The translations under genes and the position numbers were made by a program. A stretch of DNA of 26,926 nt from a virus, in IMG/VR virus record IMGVR_UViG_3300033148_006061, positions 1 through 26,926 of that record. One strand, 5' to 3'. Below are positions 1-6,627 of the stretch, piece after piece. The notes beneath the pieces were generated by a model, which was given only the letters and a program-made list of their open reading frames with translations, did no database searches and was not told where the DNA came from. Each line of letters starts with the position of its first letter. Within the stretch, counting starts at the first letter, position 1.

Positions 1-1
1 G

Positions 2-2089
2 ATGGTAACTAAAAGCGTCAAGCAACCCACCACGTCTAAAGAGCCGGTTCAGCATATCCGGCTCGATGATTTGATACCGAATCCATACCAGCCCGAAACC
101 AGGATAGAGATGGACCCAGACACGGCAAAGAAGTTCGCCTACTCCATCCAGGAGCACGGCCTGATCCAGATGCCGGTGGTCCGCCCGGGCAAAAATGGCA
201 AGTATGAAATAGGGGATGGCTGGCTTCGCAGAGCCGGCTTTCTTTTTAACTTCAAGGAGTTCGGCCTGCAGGACTATGCCGAGATGCCATGCGTGGTCAA
301 GGACCTGACAGACCAGCAGATGGCCGACATGGTGATGGAGGCAAACACCATCCGCAAGGACCTGAATCCTATTGAGCTGGCGAAGCTCTACAGGCGGTAC
401 CTGGAGGACTTCAAGATACCGCAGATAGAGCTGGCCAGGAAGCACAACTGCTCCCAGGGTGAGATAGCCAACACCATCCGGCTGCTGGAGCTGCCGGCAG
501 ATGTCCAGGAGAAGATTATTTCTCAGGAAATATCGGAAACCCATGGGCGGCAGCTGCTGAGGCTCAACTATAGCACCGAGCTGCAGAAGGAAGTACTGGA
601 CAGGTCTATCGAGGACGCCTACTCCGTCAACCAGCTTTCGAATGAAGTCGCCAGGACGATGTATTACAAGTCAAACAATATCGACCCTGACGACTATCCC
701 AAACCGAGTTTCGATGTCAAGGACTGCGAGAAGTGCCCTCACCGCGTGAAGCTGGGTACGCCATACTCGAACGAAAGGAAGCGATGGCGCTGCCTGGACA
801 CGGCGTGCTTTGAGAAGAAGACGAAGCAGGCCGAGAAAGAGCGCATCAAAAAGATGGAGGCGGAGATTGCCGCGGCTAAGGAGGGCACCGGAGATGACAA
901 GAAAGACGGCGTCCTCGACCTGGACAAGCTCACTTGGCGGGACTATCAGCGCTTTGAAAGCTACCGTCCTATCGATAACCCGAAGGAGTGTGAGGGCTGC
1001 CAGCGGCGAGCTGTAGGCAAGCTCTGGAACGGCCGGACAGAGACGGTTTGTATAGACGTTAAATGCTTCAAGGCCAAGGAGAAAGCCTACCAGGATAAGG
1101 CGGCTACCAAAGCCCGGGAAGAAGAGAAGAAGCTCACCGAGCGAGTCAAGGCAGCCTGTGACCAGCTGAGCAATGAGTCCACCGCCTTCAAAGTCATCAC
1201 CGATTATCTTCTCATGCATTCCAGGGAGGATACTAGGGAGAGGTTTGCCCGGATATATGGCATACCGGACCCGGGTGGATATTTCGCCTCGGGCAATGAG
1301 GTAGACACCATCCAGAAAACAATTGCCCTGGTACTAACCCTGGAGCGGTACGAAGGAAAGAAGGGCATGTTCAACAAGATGCTGGCAGACCTGGAAGGTA
1401 CCGGCGGCAAGGTGGAGAAACAGATCGCCGCTTTCCGGGAGAAGCATTGTAAGACCTGCCGGCATGATAAGGGCGGATGCAAGACCCTGATGCAGGTCTA
1501 CCTTGAAGGGAAGTGCTGGAAGAAATCGGCTAAGGATGAAGAGGATGACAAAGAAGAGGACGCCGGTGCTGAAGTAGAATGCCTTGCCGATGAAGACATG
1601 TATCGGATGGAGAGGGAGCTCGATGCTGCCAGTGAAGCGGAGCAGGCGGAGGCTAACAGCGATGAGCAGGAGCTGCTTTCCTTCCAGTTCAAGTATTGCG
1701 ACGGCTGCCACTGGGCAGACCAGGAGAAGGTCGGCACCGGCCGGCCCTGCTGCACCTTTATCACCTCGCCTCACATCGTGGACGGAGAGTGCCGGACTCG
1801 GAAGGTAAAGGAAAGCACTTCTGATAGCACTTCTGATAGCACTTCTGATAGCAAAGACCCACTTGCTGACCTGGTCATTCACACGGCCACCGATGGGGAG
1901 AAGGAACACAGCTTCAAGCTGGGTGAGACAGAAGTCCGCGGCAAGACCATGAGAGGTTGCGTCCTGGCCCTGGGCAAGCATATGGGCTGGGGAAGTACTG
2001 CCGCTACCATCCTTGAGAACTTGAGGAATCTGCCGTCCTCCCAGAACTCAGAGCTGCTGGTGAGCATCCTGGAGGGAGACAATGCCTAA
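2..2089 (+). CDS. ParB-like nuclease-domain protein with four cysteine clusters
   Basis: A 695-residue protein. Residues about 17-110 form a ParB/Spo0J N-terminal domain (IRLDDLIPNPYQP, then IQEHGLIQMPVV, then GDGWLRRAG in place of the usual GERR box). Residues about 138-168 look like the KorB/ParB helix-turn-helix (IPQIELARKHNCSQGEIANT). After that come four cysteine clusters, starting near residues 242 (CEKC...C....CF), 330 (CEGC...C....CF), 483 (CKTC...C...C) and 566 (CDGC...CC...C), probably zinc sites. An acidic stretch lies near 510-560 and a serine/aspartate repeat near 605-617. Typical ParB proteins are about 300 residues, so the C-terminal half is an addition. The role is probably sequence-specific DNA binding, in segregation, regulation or nuclease action; which one cannot be read from sequence. 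The ATG lies at base 2, so a more upstream start cannot be excluded. The stop overlaps the next gene. Confidence 0.82.
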   Translation: MVTKSVKQPTTSKEPVQHIRLDDLIPNPYQPETRIEMDPDTAKKFAYSIQEHGLIQMPVVRPGKNGKYEIGDGWLRRAGFLFNFKEFGLQDYAEMPCVVKDLTDQQMADMVMEANTIRKDLNPIELAKLYRRYLEDFKIPQIELARKHNCSQGEIANTIRLLELPADVQEKIISQEISETHGRQLLRLNYSTELQKEVLDRSIEDAYSVNQLSNEVARTMYYKSNNIDPDDYPKPSFDVKDCEKCPHRVKLGTPYSNERKRWRCLDTACFEKKTKQAEKERIKKMEAEIAAAKEGTGDDKKDGVLDLDKLTWRDYQRFESYRPIDNPKECEGCQRRAVGKLWNGRTETVCIDVKCFKAKEKAYQDKAATKAREEEKKLTERVKAACDQLSNESTAFKVITDYLLMHSREDTRERFARIYGIPDPGGYFASGNEVDTIQKTIALVLTLERYEGKKGMFNKMLADLEGTGGKVEKQIAAFREKHCKTCRHDKGGCKTLMQVYLEGKCWKKSAKDEEDDKEEDAGAEVECLADEDMYRMERELDAASEAEQAEANSDEQELLSFQFKYCDGCHWADQEKVGTGRPCCTFITSPHIVDGECRTRKVKESTSDSTSDSTSDSKDPLADLVIHTATDGEKEHSFKLGETEVRGKTMRGCVLALGKHMGWGSTAATILENLRNLPSSQNSELLVSILEGDNA
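517..532. repeat. Dispersed 16-bp palindrome, copy 1 (parS-like)
   Basis: Reads TATTTCTCAGGAAATA, one base different from the copies at 12405 and 19948. It lies inside the ParB-like gene, in the codons for IISQEI. It is one of five related sites in the window. Confidence 0.55.
1814..1852 (+). repeat. Three tandem 12-bp repeats within the ParB-like gene
   Basis: AGCACTTCTGAT occurs three times head to tail (1814, 1826, 1838), followed by AGC. It encodes STSD three times. The copies are identical at the DNA level, which suggests recent slippage expansion in a flexible linker between the last cysteine cluster and the C-terminal domain. Confidence 0.9.
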
Positions 2090-2498
2090 GCCAGGCATGC
2101 CGATAATATCCTTTGCCTGGACTACGCCGGCAGTTGAAGCTCGCCTGAAGACCTGCACCCGCCGGGAATGGAATGATGACTACGCCAGGCGGTTCAAGGC
2201 GGGGCAGTTGGTGGCCGGCTATAACCGGAGTGCCCGGTATGGTGGCCAGCAGATAACCGTTATTAAGCTGGCTATGCCGCCATACAAAGAGCCATACTGC
2301 CGGGTACCGGACTCAGACTGGAAAGCCGAAGGGTTTGCCTACCTGGAGAGCATCGGGGCCCGGGTAAACGGCATGACTCCGCGTGAGCTCTGGGAGAGAT
2401 GGAAGTCCGCACCCATGTCTGCTACTTGCTATGTGGTGCGGTTCTTTTACGTGGAGGTGGATGAAAGCGGAGTACCAAAAATCGGGGGGGGGCGGTGA
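2082..2498 (+). CDS. Small protein, possible ASCH/PUA-like fold
   Basis: A 138-residue protein whose ATG overlaps the end of the ParB-like gene by 8 bases, with GGAGGGAGAC just upstream, so translation is probably coupled. The N-terminus (ISFAWTTPAVEARLKTCTRREWND, then FKAGQLVAGYNRS) resembles the start of ASCH-domain proteins, where a KT.T.R signature is followed by a strand containing a G-x-x-V turn. ASCH proteins are RNA-binding or nucleoside-processing PUA relatives and are common in phages. The match is by eye only and weak. The C-terminal end passes through a run of nine G (2484-2492), a place where a sequencing length error would shift the stop. Confidence 0.6.
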   Translation: MPKPGMPIISFAWTTPAVEARLKTCTRREWNDDYARRFKAGQLVAGYNRSARYGGQQITVIKLAMPPYKEPYCRVPDSDWKAEGFAYLESIGARVNGMTPRELWERWKSAPMSATCYVVRFFYVEVDESGVPKIGGGR

Positions 2499-3167
2499 AT
2501 GAGCACCCGGACATGCCCGAAATGCCAGGGGCTGATGCTTCTGGAGCCTGAGGAATATGGATCCGTTTGGGCATGTCTCAACTGTGGGAAGAGGATAAGT
2601 CTGAAAGAAATGGAGGTGATTATGACAACACGGCATGAAGAGGAAGCTAATAGCACCAAAGAGCCTTTATTAGCTCCAAGTAGCTCTAATCAGCCCGAAC
2701 TGGCAGCTACTGAACCTGAAATGGCGCCGGTGGCCATCAGGAGAGAGCGACTGGCTGAAGCCCGGAAGCTGAGAGGCAAGAAGTGCCAGACGTGCGAACA
2801 CAGCTATGAGCACGATGAACAGCGTTGGTGCTCGAAAAAGAAATGCCCCTCCAGGATCCCGGGGAATAATCGCTTGCAATACCGCCCGTTGCCACCAGGT
2901 GAGGGAACTCCGGCTAAGGTGGAGGCATTCCACAAAGTGGCCAAGGTGCCGGCCAAGTCACCTTCTGCTACTAAAGTGAACAAAAGTAAACCATCTACTA
3001 CCAAAGTAGACAAAGGTGACCATGTGGTACCGGCCAGCTTTCAGGTGACCATCATCCGGTTGCCGGCATCATCTAATTTGCCGGGGCTCCCCGCTTTCAA
3101 TCCCAAATGGAAGAAGGAAGTGCAGCTCAAATGGCTGGATACTTACCGGGAGCTAGCAAGGAGATAA
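2499..3167 (+). CDS. Zinc-ribbon protein with two cysteine clusters
   Basis: A 222-residue protein of unknown function. Residues 6-29 form a classic zinc ribbon (CPKCQGL...WACLNCGKR). A second cluster lies near residues 98-118 (KKCQTCEHS, WCSKKKCPSR). Between and after them are low-complexity S/T/P/K stretches, including imperfect repeats of TKVNKSK and TKVDKGD near residues 157-172. The C-terminal 40 residues (FNPKWKKEVQLKWLDTYREL) look folded. The ATG directly follows the upstream stop. A second in-frame start at 2622 has the better ribosome-binding site, so a shorter 181-residue product lacking the first ribbon may also be made. DNA or RNA binding is likely, with no specific role assignable. 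Confidence 0.75.
   Translation: MSTRTCPKCQGLMLLEPEEYGSVWACLNCGKRISLKEMEVIMTTRHEEEANSTKEPLLAPSSSNQPELAATEPEMAPVAIRRERLAEARKLRGKKCQTCEHSYEHDEQRWCSKKKCPSRIPGNNRLQYRPLPPGEGTPAKVEAFHKVAKVPAKSPSATKVNKSKPSTTKVDKGDHVVPASFQVTIIRLPASSNLPGLPAFNPKWKKEVQLKWLDTYRELARR
2612..2624 (+). promoter_or_regulatory. Internal ribosome-binding site and start in the zinc-ribbon gene
   Basis: GGAGGTGAT at 2612-2620 sits one base before an in-frame ATG at 2622 (codon 42 of the longer frame). The complementarity to 16S rRNA is much better than before the 2499 start, though the GGAGG-to-ATG spacing is 5 nt. Either the first zinc ribbon was fused on later, or two products are made from one frame. Confidence 0.45.
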
Positions 3168-3169
3168 GC

Positions 3170-3805
3170 ATGTCGACTAAAGAAATGCTATCTTCAGCCG
3201 GCATCAAGGGAGGGCAAGCTCCGAAGCACCGGTGGACGGATGAGGAGCTGGAGATAGTCCGCCGTGATTACAGGGGCACTAATGCCAGCGCCCAGGATAT
3301 AGCCGACAGGCTCGGCGTTACGAAATGGACGGTCAAGGGGCAGGCTGCCAAGCTGGGAATACTTCAGCAGAAAAGCCCGGACTGGTCACCGAAAGAGCTA
3401 GAGCGGCTCCGGGATCTCATTCATAGGCATTCAGTGCCTCAGATAGCCAAGATGCTGCACCGGTCACCCAACGCGGTAAAAGTGAAAGCCACCAGGCTGA
3501 AGCTGGGGTTGCGTTGCAGGACTGACTGGTATACCAAGAGGGAAGTCTGTGAAATCCTGGGAGTTGACCATAAGAAGGTGCAGTCCTGGATTGACAGCGG
3601 TGCCCTGGTAGCTACCTGGCACAATGGGCATAGACCTCAACAGAATGGCATGGCCATGTGGCACATCACAACTGAAGCTCTCAGGAGCTTTATCATCAGA
3701 TACTCAGGAGAATTACTTGGAAGGAATGTTGATATTCAGCAAATAGTCTGGATCGTGGCCGGCTCTATGTCCACGTATCGAGAGCTGGCGGGAGGGAAGA
3801 AATGA
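3170..3805 (+). CDS. Multi-HTH DNA-binding protein (Myb/SANT-like plus MerR-like helix-turn-helix)
   Basis: A 211-residue protein. The start at 3170 is chosen because AAGGAG lies 6 bases upstream; the frame stays open to 3107 but without a good site. Three DNA-binding units can be seen. Two tandem Myb/SANT-like repeats lie at residues about 19-65 (WTDEELEIVRRDY...AQDIADRLGVTKWTVKGQA) and 70-116 (WSPKELERLRDLI...VPQIAKMLHRSPNAVKVKA). An excisionase/MerR-like helix-turn-helix lies near 121-155 (WYTKREVCEILGVDHKKVQSWIDSGAL). Such proteins are common regulators in phages and mobile elements. It is the first of six genes that overlap at start/stop junctions, so it probably opens a coupled cassette. 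Confidence 0.72.
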   Translation: MSTKEMLSSAGIKGGQAPKHRWTDEELEIVRRDYRGTNASAQDIADRLGVTKWTVKGQAAKLGILQQKSPDWSPKELERLRDLIHRHSVPQIAKMLHRSPNAVKVKATRLKLGLRCRTDWYTKREVCEILGVDHKKVQSWIDSGALVATWHNGHRPQQNGMAMWHITTEALRSFIIRYSGELLGRNVDIQQIVWIVAGSMSTYRELAGGKK

Positions 3806-4077
3806 GCGATAAACTTATAACTCACGATGAATTCAAGAAACTGAAATACAAAGGCAAGCCAGGAGAGAAACGCTTTCGGGTCGGTGACATCGTGGTACTC
3901 AGCGAGTCGTACGGAAGATCGTTGCGTGACAAGTTCCGAGGAGAGATTGTAGGTTATTCAAAGGGGCCCGGGGATATAAACGGCAATCCCTGTGTCCGTG
4001 TTAAGCGCCTCGATTTGGCATCCGGGAGCATACAGGTCTGGGGTCAAGGATGGCTGGAGAGGGAGGCGGAAGGATGA
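3802..4077 (+). CDS. Hypothetical SH3/KOW-like small protein
   Basis: A 91-residue protein that starts with an ATGA overlap on the preceding stop. The basic N-terminus is followed by beta-rich segments (RFRVGDIVVLSES, FRGEIVGYSKG, CVRVKRLDL) typical of small barrel folds such as KOW or SH3-like domains. I do not recognise the family. Its only clue is position: it is translationally coupled to the regulator upstream and the Gp37/Gp68 protein downstream. Confidence 0.65.
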   Translation: MSDKLITHDEFKKLKYKGKPGEKRFRVGDIVVLSESYGRSLRDKFRGEIVGYSKGPGDINGNPCVRVKRLDLASGSIQVWGQGWLEREAEG

Positions 4078-4907
4078 ACCATACTTCCATCGAGTGGGTA
4101 AGGAACCCCGATGGATCCCAGGGATATACATGGAATCCTATAACCGGCTGTCTCAATGGCTGCGAGTACTGCTACGCCCGGAAGTTGGCCAACGGCCGGC
4201 TCAAGACGAGGTACCTGGCGAATACCAATGTAGCAGATATACACTTCAAGAGTGACGGGGTTGATGCCCTCAATTATGCATTAGCAACAACGAATCCCTT
4301 CTATCCACGCTTCTGGGAGTCAAGGCTCCACGACAGGGGGCTATTCCAGGAAGAGCCGAGGGGGATATTCACCTGTGACATGTCCGATCTATTCGGTATC
4401 GGAGTTCCCGAAGCATGGACTGACAGAGTTATAGACCAGGTAAAAGTGCATCGGCAGCACCGGTTTTATCTGCTTACCAAGCAACCCCAGAATTTGCCGA
4501 CATCACCAAGCTACTTTCCAGATAATTGCTGGGTGGGCGTGAGCGCTACAGGCGCCCAGATGTTTATTGATGCCGGCCACGCGCTGGAGGGCATCAATGC
4601 CAAGGTCAAGTACATATCAGCAGAGCCACTATTGGACTGGGACCTCGGCGGCGCCGGCTTCATAGCGACGATGCTCAAACAGTGGGGCATCAGCTGGATC
4701 ATCATCGGCGCTCAGACCAAGCCATTCAGACCACCAAAGATAGAGTGGGTGAAGGAGATATTATCGGCTTCCGATAAAGCGGGAATACCCATCTTCCTGA
4801 AGGATAACCTTCAGCCTCTGCTGGGCGCGAGAGAAGCTGGCATACAGATAGGCAGCCACAAAGAAATCATCATCAGGGAACTCAGACAGGAGGTGCCAAA
4901 TGACTAA
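4074..4907 (+). CDS. Phage Gp37/Gp68 family protein (DUF5131), radical-SAM-like
   Basis: A 277-residue protein that matches the Gp37/Gp68 (DUF5131) family throughout. The N-terminus SIEWVRNPDGSQGYTWNPITGC is the family hallmark. Cysteines 26, 30 and 33 make a CX3CX2C motif (CLNGCEYC) followed by YAR, as in radical-SAM enzymes that bind a 4Fe-4S cluster. Family segments FTCDMSDLFG, FYLLTKQPQN, WVGVSATG, YISAEPLL and WIIIGAQT are present in order. The substrate of the family is not established to my knowledge. The start at 4074 gives an ATGA overlap; an upstream in-frame ATG at 4050 lies inside the previous gene and is less likely. The partner TcmP, often encoded nearby, was not seen. Confidence 0.9.
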   Translation: MNHTSIEWVRNPDGSQGYTWNPITGCLNGCEYCYARKLANGRLKTRYLANTNVADIHFKSDGVDALNYALATTNPFYPRFWESRLHDRGLFQEEPRGIFTCDMSDLFGIGVPEAWTDRVIDQVKVHRQHRFYLLTKQPQNLPTSPSYFPDNCWVGVSATGAQMFIDAGHALEGINAKVKYISAEPLLDWDLGGAGFIATMLKQWGISWIIIGAQTKPFRPPKIEWVKEILSASDKAGIPIFLKDNLQPLLGAREAGIQIGSHKEIIIRELRQEVPND

Positions 4908-5121
4908 GAGGTGCAGGCATGAGTATGAAACGAAAGATGGCTACCCAGACGATATCATTTGCCGTAAGTGCGAGACCATCTGGACGATAACTGATTACTT
5001 GTGTTGGACGGCGAAGCAGCTAATGACTTTGCCTATGCCAATCAGACGGGAAGTCTTGAAACGACAGGCGGAGCAGTTTGATAAAGACAATCCTGATTAC
5101 TATCGGGAGGTGCCGGCATGA
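4900..5121 (+). CDS. Small cysteine-containing hypothetical protein
   Basis: A 73-residue protein that overlaps the Gp37/Gp68 gene by 8 bases with AGGAGGTG upstream. C5, H7, C21 and C24 (RCRHEYETKDGYPDDIICRKCETIW) could form one zinc site, a pattern found in small phage zinc-ribbon proteins. The rest is helical and charged. No function can be assigned. Confidence 0.65.
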   Translation: MTKRCRHEYETKDGYPDDIICRKCETIWTITDYLCWTAKQLMTLPMPIRREVLKRQAEQFDKDNPDYYREVPA

Positions 5122-5501
5122 GCTTATTTCGGCAAGGTAATTTCAGGCTCCACTCGGGTTCAAAGTCCTGGTTCAAGATAGCGTGCGCCTTTCTGGCTCC
5201 GGAGGATTGGATAACAATTGCCAGGCTCATCAGCAGGGTAATTGAGTTCAAGGAGGTAATAGGAATCGCTACTGGGGGATTAAGGCTGGCAGAAGCGCTG
5301 AAGTTTTACCGAACTATGGATGACAATCTGCCGACCCTCATTGTTGACGATGTATTGACGACCGGACGGAGCATGGAGAAGTTAAGGGCTAAGGTTAAGG
5401 GTGAGACTATCGGTGTGGTCCTGTTTGCCCGGGGGGATTGCCCGGAGTGGATTATACCGGTCTTTACAATGACGCCCACTTTTATAGGAGGTCTCTCATG
5501 A
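5118..5501 (+). CDS. Type I phosphoribosyltransferase-like protein
   Basis: A 127-residue protein with the type I PRPP-binding signature at residues 73-85 (TLIVDDVLTTGRS), where D77, D78 and the TTG loop hold the ribose-phosphate. An upstream strand-loop EVIGIATGGLRLAEAL (about 46-61) fits the PPi-binding loop. The protein is short next to orotate phosphoribosyltransferase (about 200 residues) and ends soon after the PRPP motif and one more strand, so it is a minimal version. The expected activity is transfer of ribose-5-phosphate between PRPP and a base, or the reverse. Its substrate is unknown. It starts with an ATGA overlap and sits next to the radical-SAM-like gene, which hints at a shared nucleotide-modification role (inference). 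Confidence 0.8.
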   Translation: MSLFRQGNFRLHSGSKSWFKIACAFLAPEDWITIARLISRVIEFKEVIGIATGGLRLAEALKFYRTMDDNLPTLIVDDVLTTGRSMEKLRAKVKGETIGVVLFARGDCPEWIIPVFTMTPTFIGGLS

Positions 5502-5734
5502 ACCTCACCAGCTGCATTAAAGGCGGAGATGCTCAGGGGAGACCCGGCTGGCTGATCCAGTTCCGGTATGATGCCGAGTTCGTGGAGAAGCTGAAGGAGA
5601 CCATAGACCACCGGCACCGGGAGTGGCGGCCGGACACCAAGACCTGGTGGATAGATGAAGTGTACGAGCCGGAGCTAGACCAGCTCTTCAATAACTGGTA
5701 CGCCCTGGCGAAGATGCAGGGGAACTTGTTGTGA
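5498..5734 (+). CDS. Stand-alone HARP-like mini-protein
   Basis: A 78-residue protein. TAGGAGG ends 6 bases before the ATG, which overlaps the previous stop as ATGA. The frame is open for 20 codons upstream, but the ribosome-binding site fixes this start. The pattern GWLIQFRYDAEFVEKLK...REWRPDTKTWWIDEVYEPEL resembles the short domain found just before many SNF2-type helicases (HARP-like), where a x-F-x-Y-x-x-x-L-V segment precedes R-x-W-x-x-x-x-x-x-W. In helicases this module binds DNA or contacts the motor. Here it stands alone, with no helicase in the window. Confidence 0.6.
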   Translation: MNLTSCIKGGDAQGRPGWLIQFRYDAEFVEKLKETIDHRHREWRPDTKTWWIDEVYEPELDQLFNNWYALAKMQGNLL

Positions 5735-5775
5735 GGGGACGATTCTGTGTGCAAAGAAATATAGAGGAATTTTGA

Positions 5776-6627
5776 ATGGCGAAACCTCAATTAGAGGATG
5801 GTCACACCAAGATAGCCAATGAGATAGTAGAGGCCCTGGCCCGGGTAAACCTCTCGGCCTATGAAAGCCGGGTGATCTGGTGCATCTTCCGGAAGACCTA
5901 CGGCTGGAATAAGAAGAGCGACCGCATCAGCTACAGCCAGTTCGAGGAGCTCACCGGCATGGACCGCCGGCACCTCGGTCGCACCATAAAGCTGCTAGTA
6001 GAACGGCGTATGATTACCTGCCAGGGCGAGGGGCAGCAGTTGGACTATGCCATCCAGAAGGATTATGACCTATGGGGCGAAGTGAATAATACACACCACG
6101 AACCATTGCCTAAGGGGGCAATAGATGTTACAGGCTCAACCATTGCCGAAGGGGGCAATAGTGAAAACGATAATAACCATTGCCTAAGGGGGCACGAACC
6201 ATTGCCTAAGGGGGGGGAGCTATTGCCTAAGGGGGCAACGAAACCATTGCCTAAGGGGGCAAACACAAAAGCAAGAAAGCATCTAACAAAAGCATTAGAC
6301 AAAAGCAACAAGACGACGTCGTTTGAGGACTTTCAGGAATCCTTAAGAGAAAGATTTAAGGACCTGGACTTTGACGGGGAACTGGAGAAGTTTCACCTGT
6401 ACTGGTATGAGGGCCGGCGCAAGCCGCCTTCAAATAAAAAACTGGCATTGCTTAATTGGATGCAGAAGGCGCGGAAAATCTCGGCGGAGAGTGATGCCCT
6501 GGCTCAGGCCAGGAGAGTGTCAGCGCGAGGAAACGAGCGTCTAAAAGGAGGTGATCATGGTTCTGAGAAGAATCGGGGAATCCCTGGAAACCGCCCGGCA
6601 GGGGCTTTCGACGACCTCGAGTCGTAA
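5776..6627 (+). CDS. Replication initiator, lambda O-like (Phage_rep_O N-terminal domain)
   Basis: A 283-residue protein. Residues about 6-98 match the phage replication protein O N-terminal winged helix (DGHTKIANEIVEALARVNLSAYESRVIWCIFRKT, then SYSQFEELTGMDRRHLGRTIKLLVERRMI). Residues about 108-165 are a low-complexity linker whose DNA carries six iterons. The C-terminal part (FEDFQESLRERFKDLDFDGELEKFHLYW...NWMQKA) resembles the C-terminal region of other phage initiators that contacts the helicase loader. By analogy with lambda, the protein binds the iterons in its own gene and recruits the DnaC-like protein encoded next. The start has AGAGGA upstream after a 41-base gap. Confidence 0.85.
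   Translation: MAKPQLEDGHTKIANEIVEALARVNLSAYESRVIWCIFRKTYGWNKKSDRISYSQFEELTGMDRRHLGRTIKLLVERRMITCQGEGQQLDYAIQKDYDLWGEVNNTHHEPLPKGAIDVTGSTIAEGGNSENDNNHCLRGHEPLPKGGELLPKGATKPLPKGANTKARKHLTKALDKSNKTTSFEDFQESLRERFKDLDFDGELEKFHLYWYEGRRKPPSNKKLALLNWMQKARKISAESDALAQARRVSARGNERLKGGDHGSEKNRGIPGNRPAGAFDDLES
6103..6262 (+). repeat. Six origin iterons inside the initiator gene
   Basis: Six copies of a 19-bp unit, consensus CCATTGCCTAAGGGGGCAA, begin at 6103, 6140, 6177, 6199, 6220 and 6244. Copies 1 and 6 are exact. Copies 2, 3 and 5 differ at one base. Copy 4 has eight G in a row and lacks the terminal CAA. Each unit holds an inverted repeat (TTGCC, six-base spacer, GGCAA). The copies are read in all three frames of the gene (LPKG in copies 1, 4, 5 and 6, IAEGG in copy 2, HCLRG in copy 3), so DNA rather than protein is conserved. 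Spacing is 37, 37, 22, 21 and 24 bp. This matches the layout of the lambda origin within gene O. Confidence 0.85.
6261..6320 (+). other. A-rich tract next to iterons, probable origin unwinding region
   Basis: Directly after the last iteron lies a purine-rich, strongly A-biased stretch with repeated ACAAAAGCA-like words and few GC pairs, in an otherwise GC-rich gene. In lambda an A+T-rich tract follows the four iterons and is the first region to melt. The position and strand bias here are the same, so I read it as the unwinding element. Confidence 0.6.

Noticed and set aside
671-1219. Long open frame on the minus strand inside the ParB-like gene
   Set aside because: It mirrors the GC-rich codon pattern of the + strand gene, has no domain pattern and no ribosome-binding site. 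The same holds for the other long minus-strand frames, for example 1334-1981 and 14213-15211.
1814-1852. 12-bp tandem repeats as a regulatory or origin element
   Set aside because: They are in frame and encode a simple STSD linker. Slippage is enough to explain them.
2484-2492. Frameshift in the 2082 gene at a run of nine G
   Set aside because: The frame ends 4 bases after the run and the next gene begins directly, so there is no sign that the reading is wrong; only a caution is noted.
6103-6262. CRISPR-like array
   Set aside because: The repeats are 19 bp with spacings from 21 to 37, inside a coding gene, with no cas genes. The spacers are not of constant length. Iterons explain them better.
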